Assembly: GCA_028280675.1 (NCBI GenBank)
Contig: JANQLI010000200.1
Location: 1-8,848 of the forward strand
Origin: Alphaproteobacteria bacterium
Lineage (GTDB): Bacteria > Pseudomonadota > Alphaproteobacteria > SMXP01
Length of the DNA: 8,848 nucleotides
Reading direction: 5' to 3'
Part shown: piece by piece, positions 1 through 5,528 of the stretch
Layout: each line of letters opens with the position of its first letter
Numbering within the stretch: the first letter of the stretch is position 1
The notes under the pieces: generated by a model
Database searches by the model: none
What the model saw: the letters and a program-made list of their open reading frames with translations, nothing else
What the model was told of the DNA's origin: nothing
Position numbers and translations under genes: made by a program

Positions 1-199
1 TCGCCTTGCGAATAGCTTCCGGAACTTCTTTCGCTTTACCGTGCCCAATACCAACACGTCCCTTTTGGTCACCTACAACGACAAGCGCTGCAAAACCAAA
101 ACGACGACCACCTTTAACAACTTTCGCCACACGATTGATGTGGACCAGCTTGTCAATAAATTCGCTTTCGCGCTCTTCGCGCTGTTCAGACCGTGCCAC
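1..199 (-). CDS. rpsE: 30S ribosomal protein S5, N-terminal part (runs off the window)
   Basis: S5 binds 16S rRNA in the small-subunit body and contributes to decoding accuracy and mRNA entry. The 66 visible codons read VARSEQREERESEF then IDKLVHINRVAKVVKGGRR, followed by the double-stranded-RNA-binding-like fold with FGFAALVVVGDQKGRVG, GHGKAKEVPEAIRKA. The VKGGR loop, where spectinomycin-resistance changes lie in known S5 proteins, looks ordinary. The start is GTG at 199-197: a TGA lies in frame at 205-203, so no longer N-terminus is possible, and an AAGGG Shine-Dalgarno sits 8 nt upstream. It follows rplR by 11 nt, and its ribosome-binding site overlaps the rplR stop codon. The remaining part of the protein is outside the window. 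The identity is certain from sequence and position in the spc order. Confidence 0.97.
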   Translation of the reverse strand, partial: MARSEQREERESEFIDKLVHINRVAKVVKGGRRFGFAALVVVGDQKGRVGIGHGKAKEVPEAIRKA

Positions 200-207
200 T
201 GTTCACA

Positions 208-212
208 CCCTT
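208..212 (-). promoter_or_regulatory. Ribosome-binding site of rpsE, overlapping the rplR stop
   Basis: AAGGG lies 8 nt before the GTG start of rpsE and uses the last two A residues of the rplR TAA codon (213-211). Together with the in-frame TGA at 205-203 it fixes the GTG at 199 as the start. Confidence 0.75.
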
Positions 213-573
213 AAAAATTGAGACCTGAGTCACGAGCCGCGTCGGCCAATGCTTTGACACGCCCATGATAAATATACCCACCGCGATCAAAGACCACGTC
301 TTTTACACCAGCTTTGGCCGCGCGTTCTGCAATGGCTTTGCCAACTTCGCTTGCAGCATCTTTGTTGCCGCCATTCTTGATGCTGTCACGCAACGCCTTA
401 TCAATAGATGACGCAGACGCCAGCGTTTCGCCCTTCACATCATCAATGATTTGCGCATAAATATGTTTGCCAGACCGAAACACACTGAGGCGCGGCCGCC
501 CATTGGCAACTTTTTTCAGTTGACGACGCACACGATTTTTGCGGCGCTCTGATGTTGATAGTCGCTTGCTCAT
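211..573 (-). CDS. rplR: 50S ribosomal protein L18
   Basis: L18 binds 5S rRNA and, with L5, attaches it to 23S rRNA in the central protuberance. The 120-residue product is close to the usual 117. It has the basic N-terminal arm (MSKRLSTSERRKNRVRRQLK), the core strand NGRPRLSVFRSGKHIYAQIID, and the family's C-terminal block VVFDRGGYIYHGRVKALADAAR ending in SGLNF. The start is ATG at 573, 4 nt after the rplF stop. The upstream sequence is A/G-rich (AAGAAGAAGTAAG) but a poor Shine-Dalgarno, so initiation probably depends on ribosomes finishing rplF; that is inference. It lies between rplF and rpsE as in the standard spc order. Confidence 0.98.
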   Translation of the reverse strand: MSKRLSTSERRKNRVRRQLKKVANGRPRLSVFRSGKHIYAQIIDDVKGETLASASSIDKALRDSIKNGGNKDAASEVGKAIAERAAKAGVKDVVFDRGGYIYHGRVKALADAARDSGLNF

Positions 574-577
574 CGTC

Positions 578-1111
578 TTACTTCTTCTTACCTTCTTTCA
601 TAAAGACGTATTCGTCTTTGTAACGCACGCCTTTCCCTTTATAGGGCTCAGGTGGACGGTAGGAGCGGATTTCAGAGGCCACCTGCCCGACCTTTTGCTT
701 GTCCATGCCAGAAATTTTGATCTCTGTCTGGCTTGGGCACTCAATCTTCACACCGTCCGGCGCGGTATAGACCACATCATGACTAAGGCCCAAATTCAGT
801 TTCAGATTTGACCCTTGCATTTGCGCCCGATACCCTGTGCCGCGCAGCTCAAGCTCTTTTTCATAGCCTTTAGTAACACCCTCCACGAGGTTGTTGATCA
901 AAGAGCGCGACAAACCCCACATAGAGCGTGCCTTCTTTGAATCATCCCGTGGGCTGACTTTGATGCCATCGTCACCCATTTCAACAGTCACTTCCTCAAC
1001 GAGGGCAACAGACAATTCACCCTTGGGGCCTTTGACCGTCACGTTACTGCCATCAACGGTGGCGGTAACGCCATCTGGCACGGCTACGGCTAATTTTCCA
1101 ATACGAGACAT
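578..1111 (-). CDS. rplF: 50S ribosomal protein L6
   Basis: L6 binds 23S rRNA domain VI near the sarcin-ricin loop and the factor-binding region. The 177-residue product matches the family length and shows the two repeated alpha/beta domains. The first begins MSRIGKLAVAVPDGV and carries TVKGPKGELS; the second contains ELELRGTGYRAQMQG. The C-terminal signature YRPPEPYKGKGVRYKDE is followed by a basic end EGKKK. The start is ATG at 1111 with AGGTAAG upstream as a moderate Shine-Dalgarno. The 51-nt gap before it, after rpsH, is the longest spacer in the spc part and shows no hairpin or promoter that I can defend. rplR follows after 4 nt. Confidence 0.98.
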   Translation of the reverse strand: MSRIGKLAVAVPDGVTATVDGSNVTVKGPKGELSVALVEEVTVEMGDDGIKVSPRDDSKKARSMWGLSRSLINNLVEGVTKGYEKELELRGTGYRAQMQGSNLKLNLGLSHDVVYTAPDGVKIECPSQTEIKISGMDKQKVGQVASEIRSYRPPEPYKGKGVRYKDEYVFMKEGKKK

Positions 1112-1162
1112 CGATACTTACCTATCTTACGTCTTTCCTCTCAACGAGACTTGCCACATGTC

Positions 1163-1561
1163 TTAGTAGACTTGGCAGAGCACCTCGCCACCTACATTCT
1201 CATCACGCGCCGATGAATCTGACATCACACCTTTCGGCGTGGACACAATGCAAATGCCCAAACCGTTCCGTACACGCGGTAATTCTTTGGCGCCGGAATA
1301 CACACGCCGCCCTGGTTTCGAGACACGGCGAATATCCGAAATCACAGGCTTGCCATCGAAATATTTCAGTTCAATTTCGATTTCCGGCTTGCTGCCGTCT
1401 TGCGCCACTTCTGCATAGCCGCGAATGTAGCCTTCATCTGCCAAGACATCCAAAACACGTGCACGAAGTTTTGACGCAGGGGTTGACACTTTCGTCTTCT
1501 TGCGCATTTGCGCATTGCGAATGCGCGTCAACATATCGCCCAGTGGGTCGCTAAATGACAT
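1163..1561 (-). CDS. rpsH: 30S ribosomal protein S8
   Basis: S8 is a primary binder of the 16S rRNA central domain (helix 21 region) and, in E. coli, the translational repressor of the spc operon. The 132-residue product starts MSFSDPLGDMLTRIRNAQ, the typical S8 N-terminus. Its RNA-binding C-terminal domain carries RVSKPGRRVYSG, LPRVRNGLGICIVSTPKGVMSD and the closing GGEVLCQVY. The ATG at 1561 is preceded by AGGAGA, which overlaps the TAG stop of rpsN; the spacer is 11 nt. Whether S8 represses this operon as in E. coli is open, because the E. coli target between rplX and rplE has no intergenic equivalent here. Confidence 0.98.
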   Translation of the reverse strand: MSFSDPLGDMLTRIRNAQMRKKTKVSTPASKLRARVLDVLADEGYIRGYAEVAQDGSKPEIEIELKYFDGKPVISDIRRVSKPGRRVYSGAKELPRVRNGLGICIVSTPKGVMSDSSARDENVGGEVLCQVY

Positions 1562-1572
1562 CCGCTATTCTC

Positions 1573-1878
1573 CTACCAACTCGACTTAACCATTCCAGGA
1601 ACCTGTCCGTAGTTGGACAATTCCCGCAATGCGATCCGTGACATTTTCAATTTGCGATAATACCCGCGTGGCCGGCCTGTCACTTCACACCGGTTGCGCA
1701 CACGGTTCGGGGAAGAATTGCGTGGCAGTTCCGCTAGCTTCAGACGTGCATTGAAACGCTCTTCCGCAGGCAATGACTTGTCTGCCGCAATAGCTTTCAA
1801 ACGCGCACGCTTACTCGCAAATTTCTTCACTTTGCGTTTTACGTTTTTGTTTCGCTCAATGGCGCTCTTTTTGGCCAT
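1573..1878 (-). CDS. rpsN: 30S ribosomal protein S14, zinc-independent form
   Basis: S14 binds the 3' major domain of 16S rRNA in the 30S head. The 101-residue length matches the long form of S14 rather than the about 61-residue zinc-ribbon form, and only one cysteine is present (RNRCEVTGRPRGYYRK), so it cannot hold a four-cysteine zinc site. The C-terminal half is highly conserved: LPRNSSPNRVRNRC, LKMSRIALRELSNYGQVPGM, then VKSSW. I chose ATG at 1878 over an in-frame TTG one codon upstream, because a near-perfect AGGAGG lies 6 nt before it and family members begin MAKKS. It follows rplE after 34 nt and precedes rpsH by 11 nt. Confidence 0.98.
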   Translation of the reverse strand: MAKKSAIERNKNVKRKVKKFASKRARLKAIAADKSLPAEERFNARLKLAELPRNSSPNRVRNRCEVTGRPRGYYRKLKMSRIALRELSNYGQVPGMVKSSW

Positions 1879-1884
1879 CAAGGA

Positions 1885-1890
1885 CCTCCT
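1885..1890 (-). promoter_or_regulatory. Strong ribosome-binding site of rpsN
   Basis: AGGAGG with 6 nt to ATG at 1878 is among the best Shine-Dalgarno matches in the window. It decides for the ATG rather than the TTG at 1881, which would be only 3 nt from it. Confidence 0.8.
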
Positions 1891-1912
1891 CGTCTTCTAT
1901 CCGTTTCCGCCT

Positions 1913-2470
1913 CTATTTTGAGAACGGGAAATTAAACTCGGTTAACAGTGCTTTTGCTTCTGCATCCGTCTTAGCTGAGGTGCAGACAATGATGTCCATC
2001 CCCCACATGTGATCGACGGAATCATAATCAATCTCTGGGAATACAATGTGCTCTTTCAGACCCATGGCGAAGTTGCCATTGCCATCAAAGCTCTTGCCAT
2101 TCAGTCCGCGGAAGTCACGCACACGCGGCAAAGCGATCGTCACCAAGCGATCAATGAACTCGTACATTTGATCTTTACGAAGGGTGACTTTCACGCCAAT
2201 CGGCATATCTTCGCGCAATTTAAAAGACGCAACAGATTTCTTCGCCTTGGTGATGACCGGTTTCTGACCCGCAATCGTTTCAAGCGCTGCATAAGCAGAT
2301 TTGATGATCTTGGTGTCTTTGGTCGTTTCACCCACACCAATATTCAGAACAACTTTTTCAATTTTCGGAATCTCCATCGGATTCGTGTAATTGAATTGCT
2401 CCTGCATTTTCGCACGAATGGCATCGTTATAATGTGACTTCGCGCGAGGGATATAAGCTTGCTCAGACAT
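1913..2470 (-). CDS. rplE: 50S ribosomal protein L5
   Basis: L5 binds 5S rRNA and contacts P-site tRNA and the S13 bridge in the central protuberance. The 185-residue product is slightly longer than the usual 179. Signatures in order are IPKIEKVVLNIGVGE, the loop AGQKPVITKAKKSVASFKLRE with PIGVKVTLR, the segment LPRVRDFRGLNGKSFDGNGN, and FPEIDYDSVDHMWGMDI near the end, closing with LTEFNFPFSK. The ATG at 2470 lies inside the end of rplX, giving an 8-nt overlap (ATGTCTGA), with GAGGTGATCG just upstream as the ribosome-binding region. The overlap leaves no spacer in which the E. coli S8 repressor site could sit. It stops with TAG. Confidence 0.98.
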   Translation of the reverse strand: MSEQAYIPRAKSHYNDAIRAKMQEQFNYTNPMEIPKIEKVVLNIGVGETTKDTKIIKSAYAALETIAGQKPVITKAKKSVASFKLREDMPIGVKVTLRKDQMYEFIDRLVTIALPRVRDFRGLNGKSFDGNGNFAMGLKEHIVFPEIDYDSVDHMWGMDIIVCTSAKTDAEAKALLTEFNFPFSK

Positions 2471-2786
2471 CGATCACCTCACCAGAGCGCTTGGCGAAAC
2501 GCACTTTGCGGCCATCCTCAAGAGTCTTAAAGCCAACTTTCGTTGCTTTGTTATCTTTGGGATCGACATGGGCCACATTGGAAATATCAATGGGCGCCTC
2601 TTTCGCAATAATGCCGCCTTGTGTTGTTTGTGTCTGTCTGGTGTGGCGTTGAATCATATTCACACCTTGCACGAGGACACGGTTATCTTTGGAGAAAACA
2701 CGCAAAATATCGCCTGTTTTGCCTTTATCTTTTCCAGTGACAACAATCACGCGGTCACCTTTTTTGACTTTAAGTTTCTCAGCCAT
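2463..2786 (-). CDS. rplX: 50S ribosomal protein L24
   Basis: L24 is an early assembly initiator that binds the 5' end of 23S rRNA near the exit tunnel. The 107-residue product contains the KOW motif at its N-terminus: KVKKGDRVIVVTGKDKGKTG, then RVLVQGVNMIQRHTRQTQ. A QGGIIAKEAPIDISNVA stretch follows, and the protein ends RSGEVIDV. The start ATG at 2786 shares one base with the rplN stop (TGATG), and a strong GGAGG lies 7 nt upstream at 2798-2794 within rplN. The 3' end overlaps rplE by 8 nt. Position and sequence make this unambiguous. Confidence 0.98.
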   Translation of the reverse strand: MAEKLKVKKGDRVIVVTGKDKGKTGDILRVFSKDNRVLVQGVNMIQRHTRQTQTTQGGIIAKEAPIDISNVAHVDPKDNKATKVGFKTLEDGRKVRFAKRSGEVIDV

Positions 2787-3154
2787 CAGAGAACCTCCGG
2801 AGCCAATGAAATAATTTTCATATGCTTTTTGGCGCGCAATTCACGGGTCACAGGGCCGAAGATCCGTGTCCCGATGGGCTCACCGGCATTGTTGATCAAA
2901 ACAGCCGCGTTGCGATCAAAGCGGATGGCGCTTCCATCAGCACGCTGGATGTCTTTGGCGGTGCGCACAACAACCGCTTTCATCACATCACCTTTTTTCA
3001 CACGGCCGCGCGGGATTGCTTCTTTCACGCTGACGACAATGATGTCGCCAACAGAAGCGTATTTCCGCTTTGCGCCGCCTAAAACTTTGATGCATTGGAC
3101 TTTTTTGGCGCCGGAATTATCAGCGACCTCCAATTTTGTCTGCATCTGAATCAT
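2786..3154 (-). CDS. rplN: 50S ribosomal protein L14
   Basis: L14 binds 23S rRNA at the subunit interface and forms bridges to 16S rRNA. It is the first gene of the classical spc operon. The 122-residue product begins MIQMQTKLEVADNSGAKKVQ and is conserved throughout: CIKVLGGAKRKYASVGDII, EAIPRGRVKKGDVMKAVVVR, SAIRFDRNAAVLINN, GEPIGTRIFGPVTRELR and the end MKIISLAPEVL. I placed the start at ATG 3154, with GGAG 8 nt upstream. The frame stays open to 3229, but the extra 25 residues would overlap rpsQ and match nothing in the family. The 38-nt spacer to rpsQ contains a short palindrome but no recognisable promoter, so rplN is probably transcribed with the S10 genes. Confidence 0.98.
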   Translation of the reverse strand: MIQMQTKLEVADNSGAKKVQCIKVLGGAKRKYASVGDIIVVSVKEAIPRGRVKKGDVMKAVVVRTAKDIQRADGSAIRFDRNAAVLINNAGEPIGTRIFGPVTRELRAKKHMKIISLAPEVL

Positions 3155-3183
3155 GACACTTGCTCCAACTGGGCTCTGCGACG

Positions 3184-3195
3184 TAACGCGCGTTA
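3184..3195 (-). repeat. 12-bp perfect palindrome at the rpsQ-rplN junction
   Basis: TAACGCGCGTTA reads the same on both strands and includes the TAA stop of rpsQ. A flanking 6-bp pair, CTGGGC at 3169-3174 and GCCCAG at 3214-3219, could close a larger structure around it. There is no U run after it, so it does not look like a terminator, and a small palindrome of this kind may be chance. Confidence 0.4.
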
Positions 3196-3438
3196 GCCTT
3201 TTTGACCTTGTTCGCCCAGGACCACCCATTTCTTAGATTTTGAAATGGGGCGGCATTCCTGAATTCTAATTTGATCCCCCACTTTGCAGGCATTCTCTGC
3301 ATCATGAGCGGCATACCGTTTCGATTTACGAACGGTTTTCTTCAACAATGGGTGCGCGTAGCTTCTGTCTACACGTACGATAACGGTCTTGTCGTTTTTG
3401 TCGCTGACAACAACACCCTGTAAAACCCGTTTCGGCAC
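3193..3438 (-). CDS. rpsQ: 30S ribosomal protein S17
   Basis: S17 is a primary binder of the 16S rRNA 5' domain with an OB fold. The 81-residue product begins MPKRVLQGVVVSDKNDKTV and carries the family block RSYAHPLLKKTVRKSKRYAAHD, then NACKVGDQIRIQECRPISK and SKKWVVLGEQGQKG. Start: the codon at 3438-3436 is GTG. An in-frame TGA at 3453-3451 excludes an upstream start, and GAGGAG sits 8 nt before the GTG. It is the last gene of the S10 set, 29 nt after rpmC and 38 nt before rplN. Confidence 0.98.
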   Translation of the reverse strand: MPKRVLQGVVVSDKNDKTVIVRVDRSYAHPLLKKTVRKSKRYAAHDAENACKVGDQIRIQECRPISKSKKWVVLGEQGQKG

Positions 3439-3446
3439 GTCTTTAT

Positions 3447-3452
3447 CTCCTC
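3447..3452 (-). promoter_or_regulatory. Ribosome-binding site fixing the GTG start of rpsQ
   Basis: GAGGAG lies 8 nt before GTG at 3438. It overlaps an in-frame TGA (3453-3451), so translation of rpsQ cannot begin further upstream in this frame. Confidence 0.78.
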
Positions 3453-3467
3453 AACGTCGTTCGTAAA

Positions 3468-3674
3468 TTAGCTCGACTTCGCAGCCGTTGCTTGCCGTTC
3501 ACCTTGAATGGTCAGCAAACGTGCGATGTCACGCCGTATTTGACGCGCACGCGTCGTATTCTCAAGTTGACCCGTCGCTTTTTGAAAGCGCAGATTGAAC
3601 TGCTCTTTTTTGAGTTCAATCAATTTGGCTTCTAACTGATCTTCGCTCAGGTCTCTGACTTCATTCGCTTTCAT
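3468..3674 (-). CDS. rpmC: 50S ribosomal protein L29
   Basis: L29 binds 23S rRNA next to L23 at the tunnel exit, where trigger factor and SRP dock. The 68-residue product is a short two-helix protein: MKANEVRDLSEDQLEAKL, then ELKKEQFNLRFQKATGQLEN and TTRARQIRRDIARLLTIQGER, with a loose tail ending AAKSS. I chose ATG at 3674. The open frame extends back to 3716, but those 14 extra codons lie inside rplP and are not L29-like. An AAGGAG built on the rplP stop codon stands 7 nt before this ATG. The spacer to rplP is 11 nt. Confidence 0.98.
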   Translation of the reverse strand: MKANEVRDLSEDQLEAKLIELKKEQFNLRFQKATGQLENTTRARQIRRDIARLLTIQGERQATAAKSS

Positions 3675-3681
3675 CGTTCGA

Positions 3682-3687
3682 CTCCTT
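3682..3687 (-). promoter_or_regulatory. Ribosome-binding site of rpmC merged with the rplP stop
   Basis: AAGGAG lies 7 nt before ATG 3674. Its two leading A residues are the end of the TAA stop of rplP (3688-3686), which favours the internal ATG over the upstream open frame. Confidence 0.8.
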
Positions 3688-4099
3688 AACCACCAATCCG
3701 TGTCACGACACGGCATTTCAGCGGCAGTTTCGCAGCACCGAGTTCCAGTGCGCGGCGCGCAACAGGCTCTGGCACACCGTCAATCTCGAACATGATCCGG
3801 CCAGGCTTCACTTTGGCGGCCCAAAATTCCGGCGAGCCTTTCCCCTTACCCATACGCACTTCGGTCGGTTTTTTACTGACTGGCACATCTGGGAAAATGC
3901 GAATCCATACACGCCCGGCCCGTTTCATATGACGGGTAATCGCCCGGCGCGCGGCCTCAATTTGGCGTGCCGTGACACGCTCTGGTTCTTGCGCTTTCAG
4001 TCCATAACCGCCAAAGTTCAAAGTCGTACCGCCTTTAGCATTTCCTTTGATCCGGCCTTTATGGGCTTTCCGAAATTTTGTTCTTTTCGGCTGTAACAT
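3686..4099 (-). CDS. rplP: 50S ribosomal protein L16
   Basis: L16 lies near the A-site tRNA elbow and is a late-assembly protein of the 50S subunit. The 137-residue product begins MLQPKRTKFRKAHKGRIKG and contains TLNFGGYGLKAQEPERVTA, RQIEAARRAITRHMKRAGR, WIRIFPDVPVSKKPTEVR, then MGKGKGSPEFWAAKVKPG and EPVARRALELGAAKLPLKC. Arg82 in VRMGKGKG corresponds to E. coli Arg81, the residue hydroxylated there by RoxA/YcfD; whether that modification occurs here is unknown. ATG 4099 follows rpsC after 28 nt and has only a weak Shine-Dalgarno (GAAAG). The stop codon forms part of the rpmC ribosome-binding site. Confidence 0.98.
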   Translation of the reverse strand: MLQPKRTKFRKAHKGRIKGNAKGGTTLNFGGYGLKAQEPERVTARQIEAARRAITRHMKRAGRVWIRIFPDVPVSKKPTEVRMGKGKGSPEFWAAKVKPGRIMFEIDGVPEPVARRALELGAAKLPLKCRVVTRIGG

Positions 4100-4127
4100 C
4101 GTTCAAACTTTCAAAATCGTCTTTGTT

Positions 4128-4856
4128 TTAGGCAGCGTTCCGTGGGCCACCGCGGTCACGTTTATTGCCACCGCTCGGGCCGCCTTCTTGCATTTGTGCT
4201 GAGCGTTTATCTTGGGCCATAGGGTCATGCTCCATGATCTCACCTTTGAAGATCCATACTTTCACACCGCAAACACCGTAAGCGGTATGCGCAGACGCCA
4301 CGCCGTAATCAATATCTGCACGCAATGTATGAAGCGGCACACGCCCTTCACGGTACCATTCCATCCGTGCAATCTCCGCACCGCCCAAACGGCCGCCGCA
4401 GTTGATCCGAATACCTTGCGCCCCCAAACGAATGGCCGATTGCATGGCGCGTTTCATGGCGCGGCGGAAAGCCACACGGCGCTCCAATTGCTGCGCAATG
4501 TTATCGGCAACAAGGGTTGCATCGATCTCAGGCTTACGGACTTCAACAATATTCAAATGCACTTCACTGTCCGTGAACTTCGTCAGCTCACGACGCAAGG
4601 CTTCAATGTCGGCGCCTTTTTTCCCGATCACAACACCTGGACGGGCAGTATAGATTGTCACGCGGCATTTTTTATGCGGGCGCTCAATAATGATTTTTGA
4701 GACACCGGCTTGCTTCAACTTTTTGCTGAGCATCTCGCGCATTTTGATGTCTTCGTGCAGAAGCGTGCCGTATTCATCACGGGTCGCATACCAACGCGAA
4801 TCCCATGTGCGGTTGATGCCGAGGCGCAGACCGATTGGATTAACTTTCTGTCCCAT
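4128..4856 (-). CDS. rpsC: 30S ribosomal protein S3
   Basis: S3 sits in the 30S head at the mRNA entry tunnel and has helicase-related function with S4 and S5. The 242-residue product is slightly longer than E. coli S3 (233). It begins MGQKVNPIGLRLGINRTWDS. The KH domain lies around residues 60-110 with the GXXG motif in VVIGKKGADIEAL. The C-terminal S3 domain carries RRAMKRAMQSAIRLGAQGI, NCGGRLGGAEIARMEWYREG, RVPLHTLRADIDYG and VWIFKGEIMEHDP. The last about 25 residues are a Gly/Arg/Asn-rich tail of low complexity (EGGPSGGNKRDRGGP), which is presumably disordered. ATG 4856 shares one base with the rplV stop (TAATG). Confidence 0.98.
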   Translation of the reverse strand: MGQKVNPIGLRLGINRTWDSRWYATRDEYGTLLHEDIKMREMLSKKLKQAGVSKIIIERPHKKCRVTIYTARPGVVIGKKGADIEALRRELTKFTDSEVHLNIVEVRKPEIDATLVADNIAQQLERRVAFRRAMKRAMQSAIRLGAQGIRINCGGRLGGAEIARMEWYREGRVPLHTLRADIDYGVASAHTAYGVCGVKVWIFKGEIMEHDPMAQDKRSAQMQEGGPSGGNKRDRGGPRNAA

Positions 4857-5233
4857 TACGCGGCTTCCTTCTGACGTACAACAATGGTCAACTGACTAAA
4901 GGGTTTTAAAATTTTACCCACCCGGCCGCGCGCACGCGGACGCCAGCGTATCATCACCAGGTTCTTCCCGACATAGGCTTCCGCCACAAACAGCTCATCC
5001 ACATCAAGGTTGTGGTTGTTTTCTGCATTGGCGATGGCTGACTCAAGCGCCTTCTTCACATCTTTGGCGATGCGCTTGCGTGAAAAGGTGAGCTGGTTCA
5101 GCGCGTCTTCGGCTTTTTTGCCACGGATAGACGCCGCAACCAGATTGAGCTTCTGGGGGCTAGTCCGCAACATGCGCACGACAGAGCGCGCTTCATTATC
5201 GGCCACACGACGAGGATTTGAACGTTGTCCCAT
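4856..5233 (-). CDS. rplV: 50S ribosomal protein L22
   Basis: L22 contacts all 23S rRNA domains, and its long beta-hairpin lines the exit tunnel at the constriction with L4. The 125-residue product is longer than E. coli L22 (110), with an N-terminal extension MGQRSNPRRVADNEARSV that I recognise as usual for alphaproteobacteria. The body shows RTSPQKLNLVAASIRGKKAE, ALNQLTFSRKRIAKDVKKAL and SAIANAENNHNLDVDELFV. The tunnel hairpin is RWRPRARGRVGKILKP, complete and without insertions. ATG 5233 follows the rpsS stop by 2 nt, with GAGGAAG upstream, and the TAA stop overlaps the rpsC start by one base. Confidence 0.98.
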   Translation of the reverse strand: MGQRSNPRRVADNEARSVVRMLRTSPQKLNLVAASIRGKKAEDALNQLTFSRKRIAKDVKKALESAIANAENNHNLDVDELFVAEAYVGKNLVMIRWRPRARGRVGKILKPFSQLTIVVRQKEAA

Positions 5234-5235
5234 GA

Positions 5236-5514
5236 TTACTTCCTCTTCGCCTTCTTATCAACGCCATGGCCGTAATAGGTGCGTGTCGGAGAAAATTCAC
5301 CGAATTTGTGCCCCACCATATCCTCGGTGACGAGCACAGGAATGAATTTCTGACCGTTATACACACCGAAGGTCAGGCCCACGAATTGCGGCAAAATGGT
5401 CGAACGACGCGACCAAATTTTGATCACATCTTTGCGCCCAGATTCCCGGGCCGCTTCGGCTTTTTTCAAAAGGTATCCGTCAACAAACGGACCCTTCCAT
5501 ACGGAACGAGCCAC
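5236..5514 (-). CDS. rpsS: 30S ribosomal protein S19
   Basis: S19 forms a complex with S13 in the 30S head and takes part in the head bridges to the 50S subunit. The 92-residue length equals that of E. coli. The sequence is canonical: ARSVWKGPFVDGYLLKKAE, KIWSRRSTILPQFVGLTFG, VYNGQKFIPVLVTEDMVG, then HKFGEFSPTRTYYGHG and a lysine-rich end. The start codon at 5514-5512 is GTG. An AAAGGAG sits 7 nt upstream and runs into the rplB stop codon. rplB ends 12 nt before it, and rplV begins 2 nt after it. Confidence 0.98.
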   Translation of the reverse strand: MARSVWKGPFVDGYLLKKAEAARESGRKDVIKIWSRRSTILPQFVGLTFGVYNGQKFIPVLVTEDMVGHKFGEFSPTRTYYGHGVDKKAKRK

Positions 5515-5521
5515 AATGCTT

Positions 5522-5528
5522 CTCCTTT
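5522..5528 (-). promoter_or_regulatory. Strong ribosome-binding site of rpsS, merged with the rplB stop
   Basis: AAAGGAG with 7 nt to the GTG start of rpsS. Its first two A residues are the end of the rplB TAA (5529-5527). The strong match may compensate for the weaker GTG start; that is inference. Confidence 0.8.

Noticed and set aside
1112..1162. The 51-nt rpsH-rplF spacer as a possible promoter or regulatory site
   Set aside because: I see only an rplF ribosome-binding region, with no convincing -35/-10 pair, inverted repeat or U run.
2568..3149. Plus-strand open frame of about 193 codons opposite rplX and rplN
   Set aside because: It is antisense to two highly conserved genes with no family resemblance, so it is attributed to codon composition of the opposite strand.
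3155..3229. A 25-residue N-terminal extension of L14 reaching into rpsQ
   Set aside because: L14 proteins begin MIQxQT, which is found at ATG 3154 with its own Shine-Dalgarno. The extension overlaps rpsQ and matches nothing in the family.
3675..3716. A 14-residue N-terminal extension of L29 overlapping rplP
   Set aside because: The ATG at 3674 has AAGGAG at the right distance and starts the normal L29 sequence. The extra codons are rplP sequence in another frame.
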